Source: Providencia sp. PROV188
Lineage (GTDB): Bacteria > Pseudomonadota > Gammaproteobacteria > Enterobacterales > Enterobacteriaceae
Assembly: GCF_027595165.1 (NCBI RefSeq)
Contig: NZ_CP097291.1
Coordinates: 1,860,001 to 1,924,000, forward strand
DNA length: 64,000 nucleotides
Direction of reading: 5' to 3'
The position numbers and the translations under genes are program-made. Position 1 is the stretch's first letter; every line of letters starts with the position of its first letter. The notes under the pieces were generated by a model. It was given only the letters and a program-made list of their open reading frames with translations. It made no database searches and was not told where the DNA came from. This document shows, one piece after another, positions 16,655-25,776 of this stretch.

Positions 16655-17401
16655 ATGATTATTCTAGTAACCGGCGCAACATCAGGATTTGGTGAAGCTA
16701 TTGCTCGCAAATTTATTCAGCATAACTTCACTGTGATTGGAACAGGACGTAGAACTGAAAGATTAAATGCATTACACCAAGAATTGGGTGACAAATTTTA
16801 TCCATTAACTCTGGATGTACAAGACCGAAAAGCCATTCAACACGCTGTAGCTAATTTGCCCTCCCACTTAAAAAATATCGACCTTTTAGTGAATAATGCG
16901 GGGCTTGCTTTAGGTTTAGAGCCTGCATTTAATGCTAATCCGGATGACTGGGAAACCATGATCAACACAAATACCAAAGGCTTAGTCAATATGACTTATG
17001 AAGTGCTGCAAGGTATGGTGGAAAAAAATCACGGGCACATTATCAATATTGGCTCTACCGCGGCATCTTGGCCATATAAAGGTGGCAACGTTTACGGTGC
17101 AACCAAGGCATTTGTAAAACAATTTTCCTTAGGATTACGTGCAGATTTAGTGGGCAAAAAAATCCGTGTGACCGATATTGAGCCAGGGTTAGTCGGTGGA
17201 ACTGAGTTTTCAAATGTCCGCTTTAAAGGTGATGATGAAAAAGTCACGAACACCTATAAAGGCGCGGATGCCCTCACTGCTGAAGATATTGCGGAAACTG
17301 TTTACTGGGTGGCAACACTTCCGGCTCATATGAACGTTAATACACTGGAATTAATGCCGGTGTGCCAAACATTTGCTGGCTTAACCGTACATAAACAATA
17401 A
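16655..17401 (+). CDS. ydfG: NADP-dependent 3-hydroxy acid dehydrogenase (SDR)
   Basis: 248 residues, the length of E. coli YdfG, which oxidises L-allo-threonine, serine and 3-hydroxypropionate and reduces malonic semialdehyde. Seen: coenzyme motif GATSGFG (7-13), Arg31-Arg33 for NADP preference (TGRRT), NNAG (80-83), and catalytic Ser134, Tyr147 and Lys151. The start follows a weak AGAGG. Downstream is the DUF1283 gene in the same direction, with a 90-bp gap. In E. coli ydfG lies in the same broad terminus region. Confidence 0.92.
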   Translation: MIILVTGATSGFGEAIARKFIQHNFTVIGTGRRTERLNALHQELGDKFYPLTLDVQDRKAIQHAVANLPSHLKNIDLLVNNAGLALGLEPAFNANPDDWETMINTNTKGLVNMTYEVLQGMVEKNHGHIINIGSTAASWPYKGGNVYGATKAFVKQFSLGLRADLVGKKIRVTDIEPGLVGGTEFSNVRFKGDDEKVTNTYKGADALTAEDIAETVYWVATLPAHMNVNTLELMPVCQTFAGLTVHKQ

Positions 17402-17491
17402 TAAATTTTCGTACTATTCTATAAAGACGGCATTATTGTTTATTAGCTATACTCTGGTTATAGAGCGAGTATTGAAACGAAAGGAAATTAC

Positions 17492-17863
17492 ATGAGCACG
17501 TCACAAAAATTTATCAAAAATGGTCTGGCTGCAATCTGCTTCTGCCTCCCTTTGATGTGGGTTAATGCGGCGCAAGCAGCTAATACATCATGCGCTGCGG
17601 GTAGCACTTGTGTTTCTGTCGGCAATGGTAGTAATGATCCGTTGAATAAGGAACAGGCGCGACAAGATAAAGAACAGTGGGATGAGACTAAAATGCTGCG
17701 TTCTAAAGTTAACCGTCGCACTGAAAAAGAGTTTGATAAAATTGACGCCGCATTTGATGCTAAAGATAAATGTGAGAAAAGTTTGAATCTTAATGCGTAT
17801 TGGGAGCCAAATACTCAACGTTGTCTTGATGTTAACTCAGGTCGTCCAATTATCAATCCATAG
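17492..17863 (+). CDS. ynfB: DUF1283 (UPF0482) exported protein, YnfB-like
   Basis: 123 residues with a signal peptide (cleavage after AQA, about residue 29). The conserved block [15 protein letters not shown]...[10 protein letters not shown]...[19 protein letters not shown] matches the UPF0482/DUF1283 family of enterobacterial YnfB. Four cysteines in the mature part could form two disulfides in the periplasm. GAAAGGAAATTAC gives a good ribosome-binding site. Function unknown. In E. coli ynfB lies in the ynf cluster upstream of ynfK and mlc, so its place beside bioD2 here agrees with synteny. Confidence 0.85.
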   Translation: MSTSQKFIKNGLAAICFCLPLMWVNAAQAANTSCAAGSTCVSVGNGSNDPLNKEQARQDKEQWDETKMLRSKVNRRTEKEFDKIDAAFDAKDKCEKSLNLNAYWEPNTQRCLDVNSGRPIINP

Positions 17864-17890
17864 TTGAAAATAGACTATATCGATAAAACA

Positions 17891-17911
17891 AAGGGCGCTA
17901 TTTGCGCCCTT
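17891..17911. terminator. bidirectional terminator between ynfB and bioD2
   Basis: A GC-rich 8-bp stem AAGGGCGC / GCGCCCTT with a 5-nt loop, followed by TTTTGCTT on the plus strand and by TTGTTTTATC on the minus strand. It serves the two convergent genes. Confidence 0.85.
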
Positions 17912-17945
17912 TTGCTTAGATAATAAATTAAAATCTCTATAAAGA

Positions 17946-18623
17946 TTAAAATGCAGGAACCGAAACAAATTCTTGCAGTTTTTCACCATCTAAATAATGT
18001 CCCAACTCTTTTTCTTCAGGACGCAATAAATAAGGAATTTCACCCAATAATGGCGCATTAATATGTTGTTGCATGCGCTGGATAATTTGAGCGTAATGTG
18101 CCAAGCCTGGGTTGATTCTATTGGCTAACCAACCGACTAACGGTAAACCATCCGCTCGAATAGCTTCAGCTGTCAATAATGCATGATTGACACACCCATG
18201 CTGAATGCCGACGACTAAGATCACGCCAACAGATTGTTTTTTCAACCAATCAGCATAAAAAGTATTATCATCGAGAAGATAACGCCATCCACCATTACCT
18301 TCGATAACAACTATGTCACTTTGCTCGTGAAGGTGATCTAATCCTTTATTGATTTTATTAAAATCAATACTGTTTTCATGGCTGTAATTATCACCAAGTC
18401 GGACAGGGTTAACTTCATCATACGAGACTAGATCTTGCGAAACACGATGAATAAGAAGTGCATCCTTATTGCGCTTCCCTTCAGGTGTATCGATACATTG
18501 ATCTGCAATAGGTTTGTACCCTACTGCTTTAATACCTTGATTATTAAGTGCTTGTAATATTGCTAGTGTCGATACCGTCTTCCCGACATCTGTATCTGTC
18601 CCGGTAATAAATAGATTGTTCAT
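17946..18623 (-). CDS. bioD2: ATP-dependent dethiobiotin synthetase-like protein (BioD2)
   Basis: 225 residues of the BioD family, which closes the ureido ring of dethiobiotin from 7,8-diaminononanoate, CO2 and ATP in the cytoplasm. Seen: P-loop GTDTDVGKT (8-16), YKPIADQC, the EGNGGWR motif for nucleotide/metal binding, and LANRINPG for base recognition. It is the second paralogue type (YnfK/BioD2), as judged by its place directly before mlc, as in E. coli. The true bio operon is not in the window. Whether BioD2 supports biotin synthesis is uncertain. Confidence 0.88.
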   Translation of the reverse strand: MNNLFITGTDTDVGKTVSTLAILQALNNQGIKAVGYKPIADQCIDTPEGKRNKDALLIHRVSQDLVSYDEVNPVRLGDNYSHENSIDFNKINKGLDHLHEQSDIVVIEGNGGWRYLLDDNTFYADWLKKQSVGVILVVGIQHGCVNHALLTAEAIRADGLPLVGWLANRINPGLAHYAQIIQRMQQHINAPLLGEIPYLLRPEEKELGHYLDGEKLQEFVSVPAF

Positions 18624-18764
18624 GGTTGTTCTATCCTGAAGTGACAGACTAAAGTCAGCAAAATGCTATAAAAATGATATGAATTCAGTTTATGGGAATG
18701 GGGAAATGATAAGTTTGCGTTAGCTCAATTTTGTGTAAGATAATGAGAAGTTTATCAAATTGTA

Positions 18765-19976
18765 TTAGCCTTGCAGTAATTGCAACAACAGTGAGCCATC
18801 ATAAAGTGCATTTTGAATTAATGCCGTTTCACTTTCGTTAATTGAAATTGTTGATTTCTCAAACATTAATTTATTACTGTAAAGTGGATTCCCATATAAT
18901 GAGATAAAATATTGTAGGCGAGTAAACCAATAATTTTGCTCATCAGTTAAAGGCGAATTAATTAAAATTAATTCGGTTCCAAATAAATTAATCATCATAG
19001 CTAATGGATAAGCGAGTCGTTTGGCTGTTATATCGAGTAATAAAATACATAATGGATCATTTTCTATTGCACCTCGACTAATTGTATCAATATCGACGCT
19101 TTCTTTATGCAAAATAGATTCAGGATAATCTGCAAGTAATTCGCTTGCTTGCTGAATAATTGAAGGAATGGATACCTTAGTTTCTAAGCAGCTCTTTCCT
19201 CCACAATAGCAAGATTGTGGTCTTTCTGAATCAGTTGGAGTATGTGCAAATAATATAGGCTGACGTGTTATTGAATCCAGCGAATAGCCGTGATTCAGCA
19301 CTGCGATATTAACCACTTCTTGAATCTGTAAATAAATAATATTTTTTTGTGCTCGAGATTCTGAATGTTTGAGGTGGTCGCCGATAGCTAGAGCATTAAC
19401 TGGCGGGTGAAGATAGACGGGTAGCCCTGTTTTTTCTGTGAGCATTTCGCCGATAGCCAGTTGGTGGACATGGTAGTCAGGCAACCTATAAATAACTCCA
19501 GAATAAGAGTCTAAGAGACCATCTAATAAGATACTGATCGCCGTAACTCTTTCTAAGTAAGACGCGGTTTCTTCGAAAAATAGACTAATCAGTTCCGATA
19601 ACCGATCACTAAATTTTTGATTACCTTTTACATCAAAAGGATAGCATTGCTCCGTGAGGGTTTTAGCATTAATTTCTTTTAACGAAATAATAGCGTGTTG
19701 CTGTTCAATTCGAATGGCTAAAAATTGCCAACCTTCACTTTCAATGACTAACCCAACGGCTGGGCGCCCTCTTAACCCTAATACTGGAAATTCACGTTCT
19801 TGTATCAAGTGAGCATCCATCAATTCACGGGTAATTTTGGTGATACTCGCCGGAGCCAATTGAGACTGTTTTGATAACGCAATACGGGAAATAGGACCAT
19901 GCTGTGCAATAATTCGGTACACAAGCCCTGTATTTAATTGCTTTATTTGGTCGGTATTCCCCGTTTGGTTTATCAT
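18765..19976 (-). CDS. mlc: Mlc-type ROK-family transcriptional repressor, diverged
   Basis: 403 residues (E. coli Mlc 406). Mlc represses ptsG, manXYZ and malT and is released when membrane-bound EIICB-Glc captures it. The N-terminal helix-turn-helix LSKQSQLAPASITKITREL and the GRPAVGLV signature are conserved, as is the zinc site (His in FAHTPTD and three Cys in CYCGGKSCLE). The C-terminal YDGSLLLQLLQG matches the E. coli end. The central ROK segment that reads DHNVGAGVI in E. coli is replaced by an unrelated IQEVVNIAVL stretch, so the sugar-kinase-like pocket is degraded. Position between bioD2 and ynfL supports orthology. Confidence 0.85.
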   Translation of the reverse strand: MINQTGNTDQIKQLNTGLVYRIIAQHGPISRIALSKQSQLAPASITKITRELMDAHLIQEREFPVLGLRGRPAVGLVIESEGWQFLAIRIEQQHAIISLKEINAKTLTEQCYPFDVKGNQKFSDRLSELISLFFEETASYLERVTAISILLDGLLDSYSGVIYRLPDYHVHQLAIGEMLTEKTGLPVYLHPPVNALAIGDHLKHSESRAQKNIIYLQIQEVVNIAVLNHGYSLDSITRQPILFAHTPTDSERPQSCYCGGKSCLETKVSIPSIIQQASELLADYPESILHKESVDIDTISRGAIENDPLCILLLDITAKRLAYPLAMMINLFGTELILINSPLTDEQNYWFTRLQYFISLYGNPLYSNKLMFEKSTISINESETALIQNALYDGSLLLQLLQG

Positions 19977-20112
19977 CTTAACACTCAGAAATCGTTATAA
20001 ATTATGATAGATTATGCCTGATATAAATGAAAACTCGGCTACATTTACATATAAAACGTGATGCAAATCTCGTTAATCATTTCAAATCTTACGCTTTATA
20101 TGCTCACAATAC

Positions 20113-21018
20113 TTATATACCCACAATATTGTGCAGCAGTAATTCAGTCAGTTTTTTAGCCGCAGCAGGTGGCGTTCGTCGAGTATTGTAGACCAACCAG
20201 ACTTCTGAAGTAGCTTGAATATTCGCGAGTTTTAGATACCTCACACCGTCAATCTTCATTCGTGTAAAGGATTCAGTGATGATGGATATTCCCATTCCAG
20301 CAGATACCAAACCTAGAATGGTCATAGCTTCTCCTGCTTCTTGGGAAATTGTAGGAACCACTCCTTCGGAAGCTAATAATTGGTTAATCTCATCATACAG
20401 TGCCGTCCCTACTTCCCGCTCAAAGAAAACTAACGGATAAGCGGCTAGTTGCTTAATGTCGACACCACTTTCTTCAAAAGCCAGTAAAGGATGCCCTTCA
20501 TAAACCGCAACCATAAAAGGCTCTCTAAACAATAATTGATAGTCCAATTGTTCAGGCAATATTGTATTGCGCATGATGCCAATGTCTATGCGCCCGGTCA
20601 CTAAAGGCGGGATTTGCTGCTTCGTATTCATTTGATGCATATGAATAGAAACATCAGGATATGCTTCTCGGTATTGGCGTAGGCTCATGGTGACTTTGTG
20701 CATGAATGGCGTTGTTGACGTAAAACCAATAGATAATTCGCCCAGTTCCCCTTTTTCCATCCGAGCCGCTTTGGTCGCAGCGGCATCGACCTGCCCTAAA
20801 ATTTGGTAGGCTTCCTTGAGAAACATGGCGCCAGCTGGGGTTAAGGCGACATTGCGGTTATTTCGCTCTAATAATTTGGCATTCACCATTTCTTCAAGCG
20901 CCTGTATTTGCTGGCTTAGTGGCGGTTGAGACATGTGCAAGCGCTCAGCTGCACGTCCAAAATGTAGCTCTTCGGCAACCGCAATAAAATAACGTAGGTG
21001 GCGTAATTCTATGTTCAT
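20113..21018 (-). CDS. ynfL: LysR-family regulator YnfL
   Basis: 301 residues. LysR helix-turn-helix at about 3-62 (ELHFGRAAERLHMSQPPLSQQIQALE) and an effector-binding domain from about 90. It belongs to the BenM/CatM-like branch by its RHLRYFIAVAEELHFGRAA opening. Divergent from the MFS gene ynfM across 112 bp, as in E. coli, where ynfL and ynfM are also divergent next to mlc. It is expected to control ynfM; the inducer is unknown. Confidence 0.9.
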   Translation of the reverse strand: MNIELRHLRYFIAVAEELHFGRAAERLHMSQPPLSQQIQALEEMVNAKLLERNNRNVALTPAGAMFLKEAYQILGQVDAAATKAARMEKGELGELSIGFTSTTPFMHKVTMSLRQYREAYPDVSIHMHQMNTKQQIPPLVTGRIDIGIMRNTILPEQLDYQLLFREPFMVAVYEGHPLLAFEESGVDIKQLAAYPLVFFEREVGTALYDEINQLLASEGVVPTISQEAGEAMTILGLVSAGMGISIITESFTRMKIDGVRYLKLANIQATSEVWLVYNTRRTPPAAAKKLTELLLHNIVGI

Positions 21019-21130
21019 TAGATTGATATTTTAAATGTATCATTGTGTATTATTAATATATTAGACAAAAAAATAGAAAGTTTCTATTCTTTGATCGAAA
21101 TCAAGTCCGTTTAGTCGTCAAGGAATTTAC

Positions 21131-22393
21131 ATGGAACAGCAGTCAAATAGCCTCTCAACGAGCCAATCTCTCCAAGGAAAACAAACCAAAACCTTGACCA
21201 ATACAGAGCCGAAAAAACATTATATTCAACGGGACGATGCTCTGTACCTGCGTGTCACTCTGTCATTTTTTACTGTAGGTTTTGCAACATTTGCGTTGCT
21301 GTACTTTGTACAACCTATTTTGCCAATGCTGTCAGCGGATTTTAATATTTCCCCAGCGACGGCCAGTTTATCACTCTCTTTAAGTACAGGATTAATGGCA
21401 TTGGGATTGCTGATCACTGGTCCTATTTCCGATGCAATTGGTCGTAAAAATGTGATGGTCATTTCCCTGACTTGTGCGGCACTTTTTACATTAATGAGCT
21501 CGATAATGGAGAGTTGGCAAGGGATTTTGATCGCTCGTGCATTAGTGGGATTATCACTTAGCGGTGTCGCCGCTGTCGCCATGACCTATTTGAGCGAAGA
21601 AATTCACCCGAGCTATGTTGCACTGTCGATGGGCTTATATATCAGTGGTAACTCAATTGGGGGAATGAGTGGGCGTTTAATGACTGGGGTTATAGCCGAC
21701 TATTATTCATGGCGCGTTGCGGTGGTTATTTTAGGCTCATTGGCGTTGTTGGCCGCGATTGGATTCTGGCGCTTATTACCACCATCCCAACACTTTCGCG
21801 CGAGTTCTCTGAAACCTAGAAACCTTTGGGTTAACTTACACTTACATCTACGCGATACGGGATTACCTTGGTTATTTATTGAGGGCTTTATCTTGATGGG
21901 TGGTTTCGTCACCATGTATAACTACATTGGATACCGCTTACTTGAATCGCCTTATAATTTTAGTCAGTCTGTCGTAGGATTCTTATCTATTATTTATTTA
22001 ACAGGAACTTATAGCGCGACTAAAACAGGAAGTTTGACCCAGAAACATGGTTTTGGGCGAATTTTAATTGCTGCCATTGCGATGATGTTAATTGGCGTAA
22101 TTTTGACGTTACACAGTAATATCTGGGTCATTTTATTAGGCATGACAGTATTGACCACTGGATTCTTTGCCGGGCATTCCGTTGCAAGTAGCTGGGTTGG
22201 ACGTCGCGCTAAACGGGCAAGAGGACAAGCATCTTCCCTCTATTTGTTTAGCTATTATGCGGGTTCCAGTATTGCCGGTACATTGGGTGGCTTTTTCTGG
22301 TCGGCATATGGTTGGAATGGCGTGGCATTATTTATTGCGGCTCTTCTACTGGCCGGTGTAGGTATCGCTTATAAGTTAAAAACAAAATGTTAG
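21131..22393 (+). CDS. ynfM: MFS transporter YnfM
   Basis: 420 residues with a 45-residue hydrophilic N-terminal extension and about twelve membrane helices. MFS motif A is GPISDAIGRKNVM between helices 2 and 3, and the late cytoplasmic loop RRAKRARGQASSLYLFSYYAG is typical of the arabinose-efflux-like subgroup. Inner-membrane exporter of unknown substrate (YnfM has been linked to arabinose/IPTG or amino-acid efflux in E. coli). GGAATTTAC lies before the ATG. Paired with divergent ynfL. Confidence 0.9.
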   Translation: MEQQSNSLSTSQSLQGKQTKTLTNTEPKKHYIQRDDALYLRVTLSFFTVGFATFALLYFVQPILPMLSADFNISPATASLSLSLSTGLMALGLLITGPISDAIGRKNVMVISLTCAALFTLMSSIMESWQGILIARALVGLSLSGVAAVAMTYLSEEIHPSYVALSMGLYISGNSIGGMSGRLMTGVIADYYSWRVAVVILGSLALLAAIGFWRLLPPSQHFRASSLKPRNLWVNLHLHLRDTGLPWLFIEGFILMGGFVTMYNYIGYRLLESPYNFSQSVVGFLSIIYLTGTYSATKTGSLTQKHGFGRILIAAIAMMLIGVILTLHSNIWVILLGMTVLTTGFFAGHSVASSWVGRRAKRARGQASSLYLFSYYAGSSIAGTLGGFFWSAYGWNGVALFIAALLLAGVGIAYKLKTKC

Positions 22394-22452
22394 TGGCTTA
22401 TAAATTACCGAATAATCCAATAAGTTAACTGCTACCAAAGGTTAGAATTCAC

Positions 22453-22502
22453 ATCCTCATCATAGTTAATAGAAAATATATAAATTAATCAATGATGAGG
22501 AT
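22453..22502 (+). promoter_or_regulatory. inverted repeat covering the LPMO ribosome-binding site
   Basis: ATCCTCATCAT (22453-22463) and its perfect complement ATGATGAGGAT (22492-22502) flank 28 AT-rich nt, inside which TTAAT and ATTAA can pair further. The 3' arm contains the GAGGA ribosome-binding site, 6 nt before the ATG at 22508. If transcribed whole, the hairpin would hide the ribosome-binding site. A protein-binding operator is the alternative. Confidence 0.65.
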
Positions 22503-22507
22503 CTTCA

Positions 22508-23080
22508 ATGAAAAAATTATTATTATTTCCTTTATTACTCTGCTATAGCTACTTTGCCCTGCCTCATGGCTATATCGAGTATCCTGCAAGCCGAGCTTAC
22601 CTGTGTAAATTACAAACCAATAAAAACTGTGGCGCTATTCAGTACGAACCTCAATCTGTTGAAGGATTGAAAGGATTCCCTCAAAAAGGACCGGTTGATG
22701 GTAAAATTGCCAGTGCGGGTGTTGCGGCTTTTTCATCTATCGATGTTCAGAATCCTTTTCGCTGGACGCGCATGTTAATAGAAACACCTGATTTTGATTT
22801 TTTCTGGCGATTAACGGCGATCCACAAAACGACGAAATGGGAATATTTTATTACACGAAAAGATTGGAACCCAAGTGAACCATTAACCCGATCCCAGTTT
22901 GAATTAACGCCATTCTGTAAATACGAAAAAGTAGAGACGCCGCCGAGTTTAGTGCAGCACAATTGCAAGCTCCCTCAAAATTACCAAGGCTACCATATTG
23001 TTTTGGGGGTTTGGACCATTAATGATACGGGCAATGCATTTTATCAAGTGATTGACATAGAGATAGATTATAAGCAATAA
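22508..23080 (+). CDS. secreted AA10 lytic polysaccharide monooxygenase (chitin-binding)
   Basis: 190 residues. The signal peptide is followed by HGYIEYPASRAYLC, the start of AA10 LPMOs, copper enzymes that oxidatively cleave chitin or cellulose and also act as colonisation or virulence factors. The histidine brace would be His20 (first residue of the mature enzyme) and His106 (TAIHKTTKWEYFITR). Phe178 in NAFYQVIDIEI fits the axial residue, and paired cysteines are present. The residue before His20 is proline (FALP-H), a poor signal-peptidase site, although exact cleavage there is needed for the copper site. There is no extra carbohydrate-binding module. The ribosome-binding site lies inside an inverted repeat. 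The gene has no counterpart at this place in E. coli. Confidence 0.88.
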   Translation: MKKLLLFPLLLCYSYFALPHGYIEYPASRAYLCKLQTNKNCGAIQYEPQSVEGLKGFPQKGPVDGKIASAGVAAFSSIDVQNPFRWTRMLIETPDFDFFWRLTAIHKTTKWEYFITRKDWNPSEPLTRSQFELTPFCKYEKVETPPSLVQHNCKLPQNYQGYHIVLGVWTINDTGNAFYQVIDIEIDYKQ

Positions 23081-23186
23081 CAGCAAGAAAAAACCATGAT
23101 GGGATAGTACAATACCCTACTGCGCTATCCCTTAATTTCCTGATTAAGCCTGTTGATAAACTGAGATGTTAATGTTAGTTTTGTTT

Positions 23187-23192
23187 TATAAT
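23187..23192 (+). promoter_or_regulatory. candidate -10 element of tus
   Basis: A perfect TATAAT 6 bp upstream of the Ter core, so the transcription start would fall inside the Tus-binding site. No clear -35 was found. The layout fits autorepression of tus, as known in E. coli. Confidence 0.45.
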
Positions 23193-23197
23193 CACAA

Positions 23198-23214
23198 AGA
23201 ATGTTGTAACTAAA
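23198..23214 (+). other. Ter site (TerB-like) in the tus promoter region
   Basis: AGAATGTTGTAACTAAA matches the Tus-binding core AGNATGTTGTAACTAAA fully. It lies 21 bp upstream of the tus start codon, as TerB does in E. coli. The blocking face should be the AGA end, so forks moving left to right in this window would be stopped (inferred from E. coli TerB geometry). Confidence 0.93.
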
Positions 23215-23234
23215 TATAAGGTTGAATACATCAA

Positions 23235-24140
23235 ATGTCCAAACAACAGTTAATTAGCTCATTCAATCTATTAGAGTCGAATATTAATCTGCTATGCCAA
23301 TTGCTTCAGGCGCAAAAAGGTGTCAATGCGGCTGTATTTAGTTTACCGGAAACCCTTAAAGGGGACGAAAACAATGAAGTCAATTCTATCTTTGTGGATA
23401 AACATACGGGAAACGATGCAATAGCCCAAACAATAGAGCTATTTAAGCTTTTGTTTATTCATAAAAAATCAGAATTAGTTAGCAACAAAACAGCGATACG
23501 TTTACCAGGAGCGATTTGTTTAGCACCCTCTTACGCTGAATATAAACAATTTCAGCAGTTAATTTCCGATATCAACCAGTTAAAAATAGACATTAAGCAA
23601 ATAGTGACCAATGTCGATGAGGCTCATCGGTTTGAATTTATAAGAGAAAGTTTGCATGGGCTACTTACGCTGAATACCTATCGAACATTCACCGCTGTTG
23701 TCGATCCTGATACTATTCGTTTTGGGTGGGCAAATAAGAAAGTGATCAACAAAGTGACTCAAGAAGAGATGCTCAACCGTTTACAAGCCAGTCTAGAAAG
23801 CGGAAGAACACCGGCTCATTTACAGCGCGAACATTGGCAGCTGCAGTTAGAAACTGAGATCCAGTTAATTCGCTCCCTTCCCCATGATTGCATTCTAAAA
23901 ACACAGCGTCCGGTTAAAGTTCAACCTATCGCCCGAGTTTGGGACAAAGAAACTCAAAAGCAAACACAATATCCTTGTGCGACGCCGATATTGGTTTTTG
24001 CTGTCGATAAAACATTGAGTGACATAAAGTTGGGTGAGCTGGCGGATTATCATCAAGACAGTATCGCATTGCGTAATCGCCCTAAAGCAAAGCCTGTTGA
24101 ATTACTGATACCACGCTTAAATCTGTATATAGAGCGATAA
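23235..24140 (+). CDS. tus: Tus, replication-terminus site-binding protein
   Basis: 301 residues, similar in length to E. coli Tus (309). Tus binds Ter sites as a monomer and stops DnaB helicase from one side. Recognisable segments include FRxxxxALPE-like SLPETLKGDE, RLPGAICL near the middle, RFGWANKKVI in the interdomain DNA-binding strands, and the C-terminal PVELLIPRLNLYI. A Ter site sits just upstream, between the -10 box and the start codon, implying autorepression. The ribosome-binding site AAGG is 12 nt from the ATG. Downstream and convergent is fumC, as in E. coli. Confidence 0.93.
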   Translation: MSKQQLISSFNLLESNINLLCQLLQAQKGVNAAVFSLPETLKGDENNEVNSIFVDKHTGNDAIAQTIELFKLLFIHKKSELVSNKTAIRLPGAICLAPSYAEYKQFQQLISDINQLKIDIKQIVTNVDEAHRFEFIRESLHGLLTLNTYRTFTAVVDPDTIRFGWANKKVINKVTQEEMLNRLQASLESGRTPAHLQREHWQLQLETEIQLIRSLPHDCILKTQRPVKVQPIARVWDKETQKQTQYPCATPILVFAVDKTLSDIKLGELADYHQDSIALRNRPKAKPVELLIPRLNLYIER

Positions 24141-24144
24141 AAAA

Positions 24145-24174
24145 AGCCCCTGCTCTATTTCTAGTACAGGGGCT
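24145..24174 (-). terminator. terminator of fumC (shared with tus)
   Basis: Stem AGCCCCTG / CAGGGGCT with a 14-nt loop. On the minus strand it is followed by a run of six T, which makes it a good intrinsic terminator for fumC. It lies 4 bp beyond the tus stop codon. Confidence 0.85.
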
Positions 24175-24200
24175 GAAAACCTTATCTTAGATAAAGATAA

Positions 24201-25598
24201 TTACGACTTCATGCTACCAACCATATCTTCTGGACGAACCCACTCATCAAATTGCGCTTCAGTTAAGTAGTTCAATTTCAGAGCTGATTCTTTCAAAGTC
24301 AGGCCTTCTTTGTGCGCTTTTTTCGCAATTTCAGCTGCTTTGTCGTAGCCGATATGGGTATTTAGCGCAGTCACTAGCATCAGAGATTCGTGCAGTAATT
24401 TCTCGATACGCTCACGGTTTGGTTCGATACCTTCCGCACAGTGTTCGTTGAAGCTACGCATACCATCAGCTAATAAGCGGATAGATTGTAAGAAATTATC
24501 GATAACCATTGGACGGAACACGTTCAATTCAAAGTTACCAGAAGCTCCACCAATGTTCACTGCAACATCGTTACCCATCACTTGAGCGCATAACATAGTT
24601 AATGCTTCGCACTGAGTTGGGTTCACTTTGCCTGGCATGATTGAGCTGCCTGGTTCATTTTCAGGAATCGAAATTTCGCCGATACCACAACGAGGACCCG
24701 ATGCTAACCATCTAACATCGTTAGCAATCTTCATTAAAGAAGCAGCTAAGCCTTTTAATGCACCGTGTGCGTGAACTAATGCATCACATGTTGCTAATGC
24801 TTCAAATTTGTTCGGTGAAGTCACAAACGGTTGACCCGTTAATTCTGCAATTTTCTTCGCAACACGAACCGCATATTCAGGGTGAGTATTTAAGCCTGTA
24901 CCGACCGCAGTACCACCTAACGCAAGCTCGCAAACATGTGGCACTGCGTTTTCAATATGTTTTTCATTATGGGCTAACATAGCGGCCCAACCTGAAATTT
25001 CCTGACCCAATGTTAATGGTGTTGCATCTTGTAAATGCGTACGACCGATCTTAACAATGTCTTTGAATTCTTTTGCTTTCGCATCGAGGGTTTTATGCAG
25101 AACTTTCAGTTCTGGCAGCAAATGTTCACGCATCGCGACAACGGCCGCCACGTGCATTGCTGTTGGGAAGACGTCGTTAGAGCTTTGGCTCTTGTTAACA
25201 TCGTCATTTGGGTGGATCAGACGGTCGTTACCGCGCTGTCCCCCGAGGATTTCGCTACCGCGGTTAGCAAGTACCTCATTCATGTTCATGTTACTTTGAG
25301 TACCAGAACCAGTTTGCCAGATAGCGAGGGGAAATTCTGTTGGATGCTTGCCAGCAAGGACTTCGTCTGCCGCAGCGATAATCGCATCACCGCGATCTTT
25401 TGGCAGTAAACCTAAATCCATGTTCACGCTTGCAGCCGCTTTTTTAGTGACAGCTAATGCGTGGATCAGAGCAACAGGCATTTTCTCTACAGAGATACGG
25501 AAATGTTCTAAAGAACGCTGCGTTTGCGCGCCCCACAAGTGGTCAGCAGGTACTTCAATTGGTCCCATTGAGTCTTTTTCAATGCGAGTGGCTGCCAT
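24201..25598 (-). CDS. fumC: class II fumarate hydratase
   Basis: 465 residues (E. coli FumC 467), the iron-free fumarase that interconverts fumarate and malate in the TCA cycle. The superfamily signature [13 protein letters not shown] and the substrate-binding [14 protein letters not shown] and [14 protein letters not shown] segments are intact. The frame is open for 34 further codons upstream, but AAGGAG lies 7 nt before the ATG at 25598 and homology starts at [10 protein letters not shown], so this start is chosen. In E. coli fumC follows fumA in the same direction; fumA is absent here and manA is divergent. Confidence 0.96.
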   Translation of the reverse strand: MAATRIEKDSMGPIEVPADHLWGAQTQRSLEHFRISVEKMPVALIHALAVTKKAAASVNMDLGLLPKDRGDAIIAAADEVLAGKHPTEFPLAIWQTGSGTQSNMNMNEVLANRGSEILGGQRGNDRLIHPNDDVNKSQSSNDVFPTAMHVAAVVAMREHLLPELKVLHKTLDAKAKEFKDIVKIGRTHLQDATPLTLGQEISGWAAMLAHNEKHIENAVPHVCELALGGTAVGTGLNTHPEYAVRVAKKIAELTGQPFVTSPNKFEALATCDALVHAHGALKGLAASLMKIANDVRWLASGPRCGIGEISIPENEPGSSIMPGKVNPTQCEALTMLCAQVMGNDVAVNIGGASGNFELNVFRPMVIDNFLQSIRLLADGMRSFNEHCAEGIEPNRERIEKLLHESLMLVTALNTHIGYDKAAEIAKKAHKEGLTLKESALKLNYLTEAQFDEWVRPEDMVGSMKS

Positions 25599-25776
25599 TA
25601 CTAGCTCCTTAGGTACATATTCAGAATAATTAATTTTAGAATCATCTGCTTGCAGGTAAGCAAATAACCGAGCAGTATAATGCCACAAATTGAATTTCAA
25701 TTATGAGACTTGGTCGAGCTTATTGTGCTGTAGTAAAAAGGAAATTAGTTGATTTTTGCAAAAAGAGAGTTTTGAT

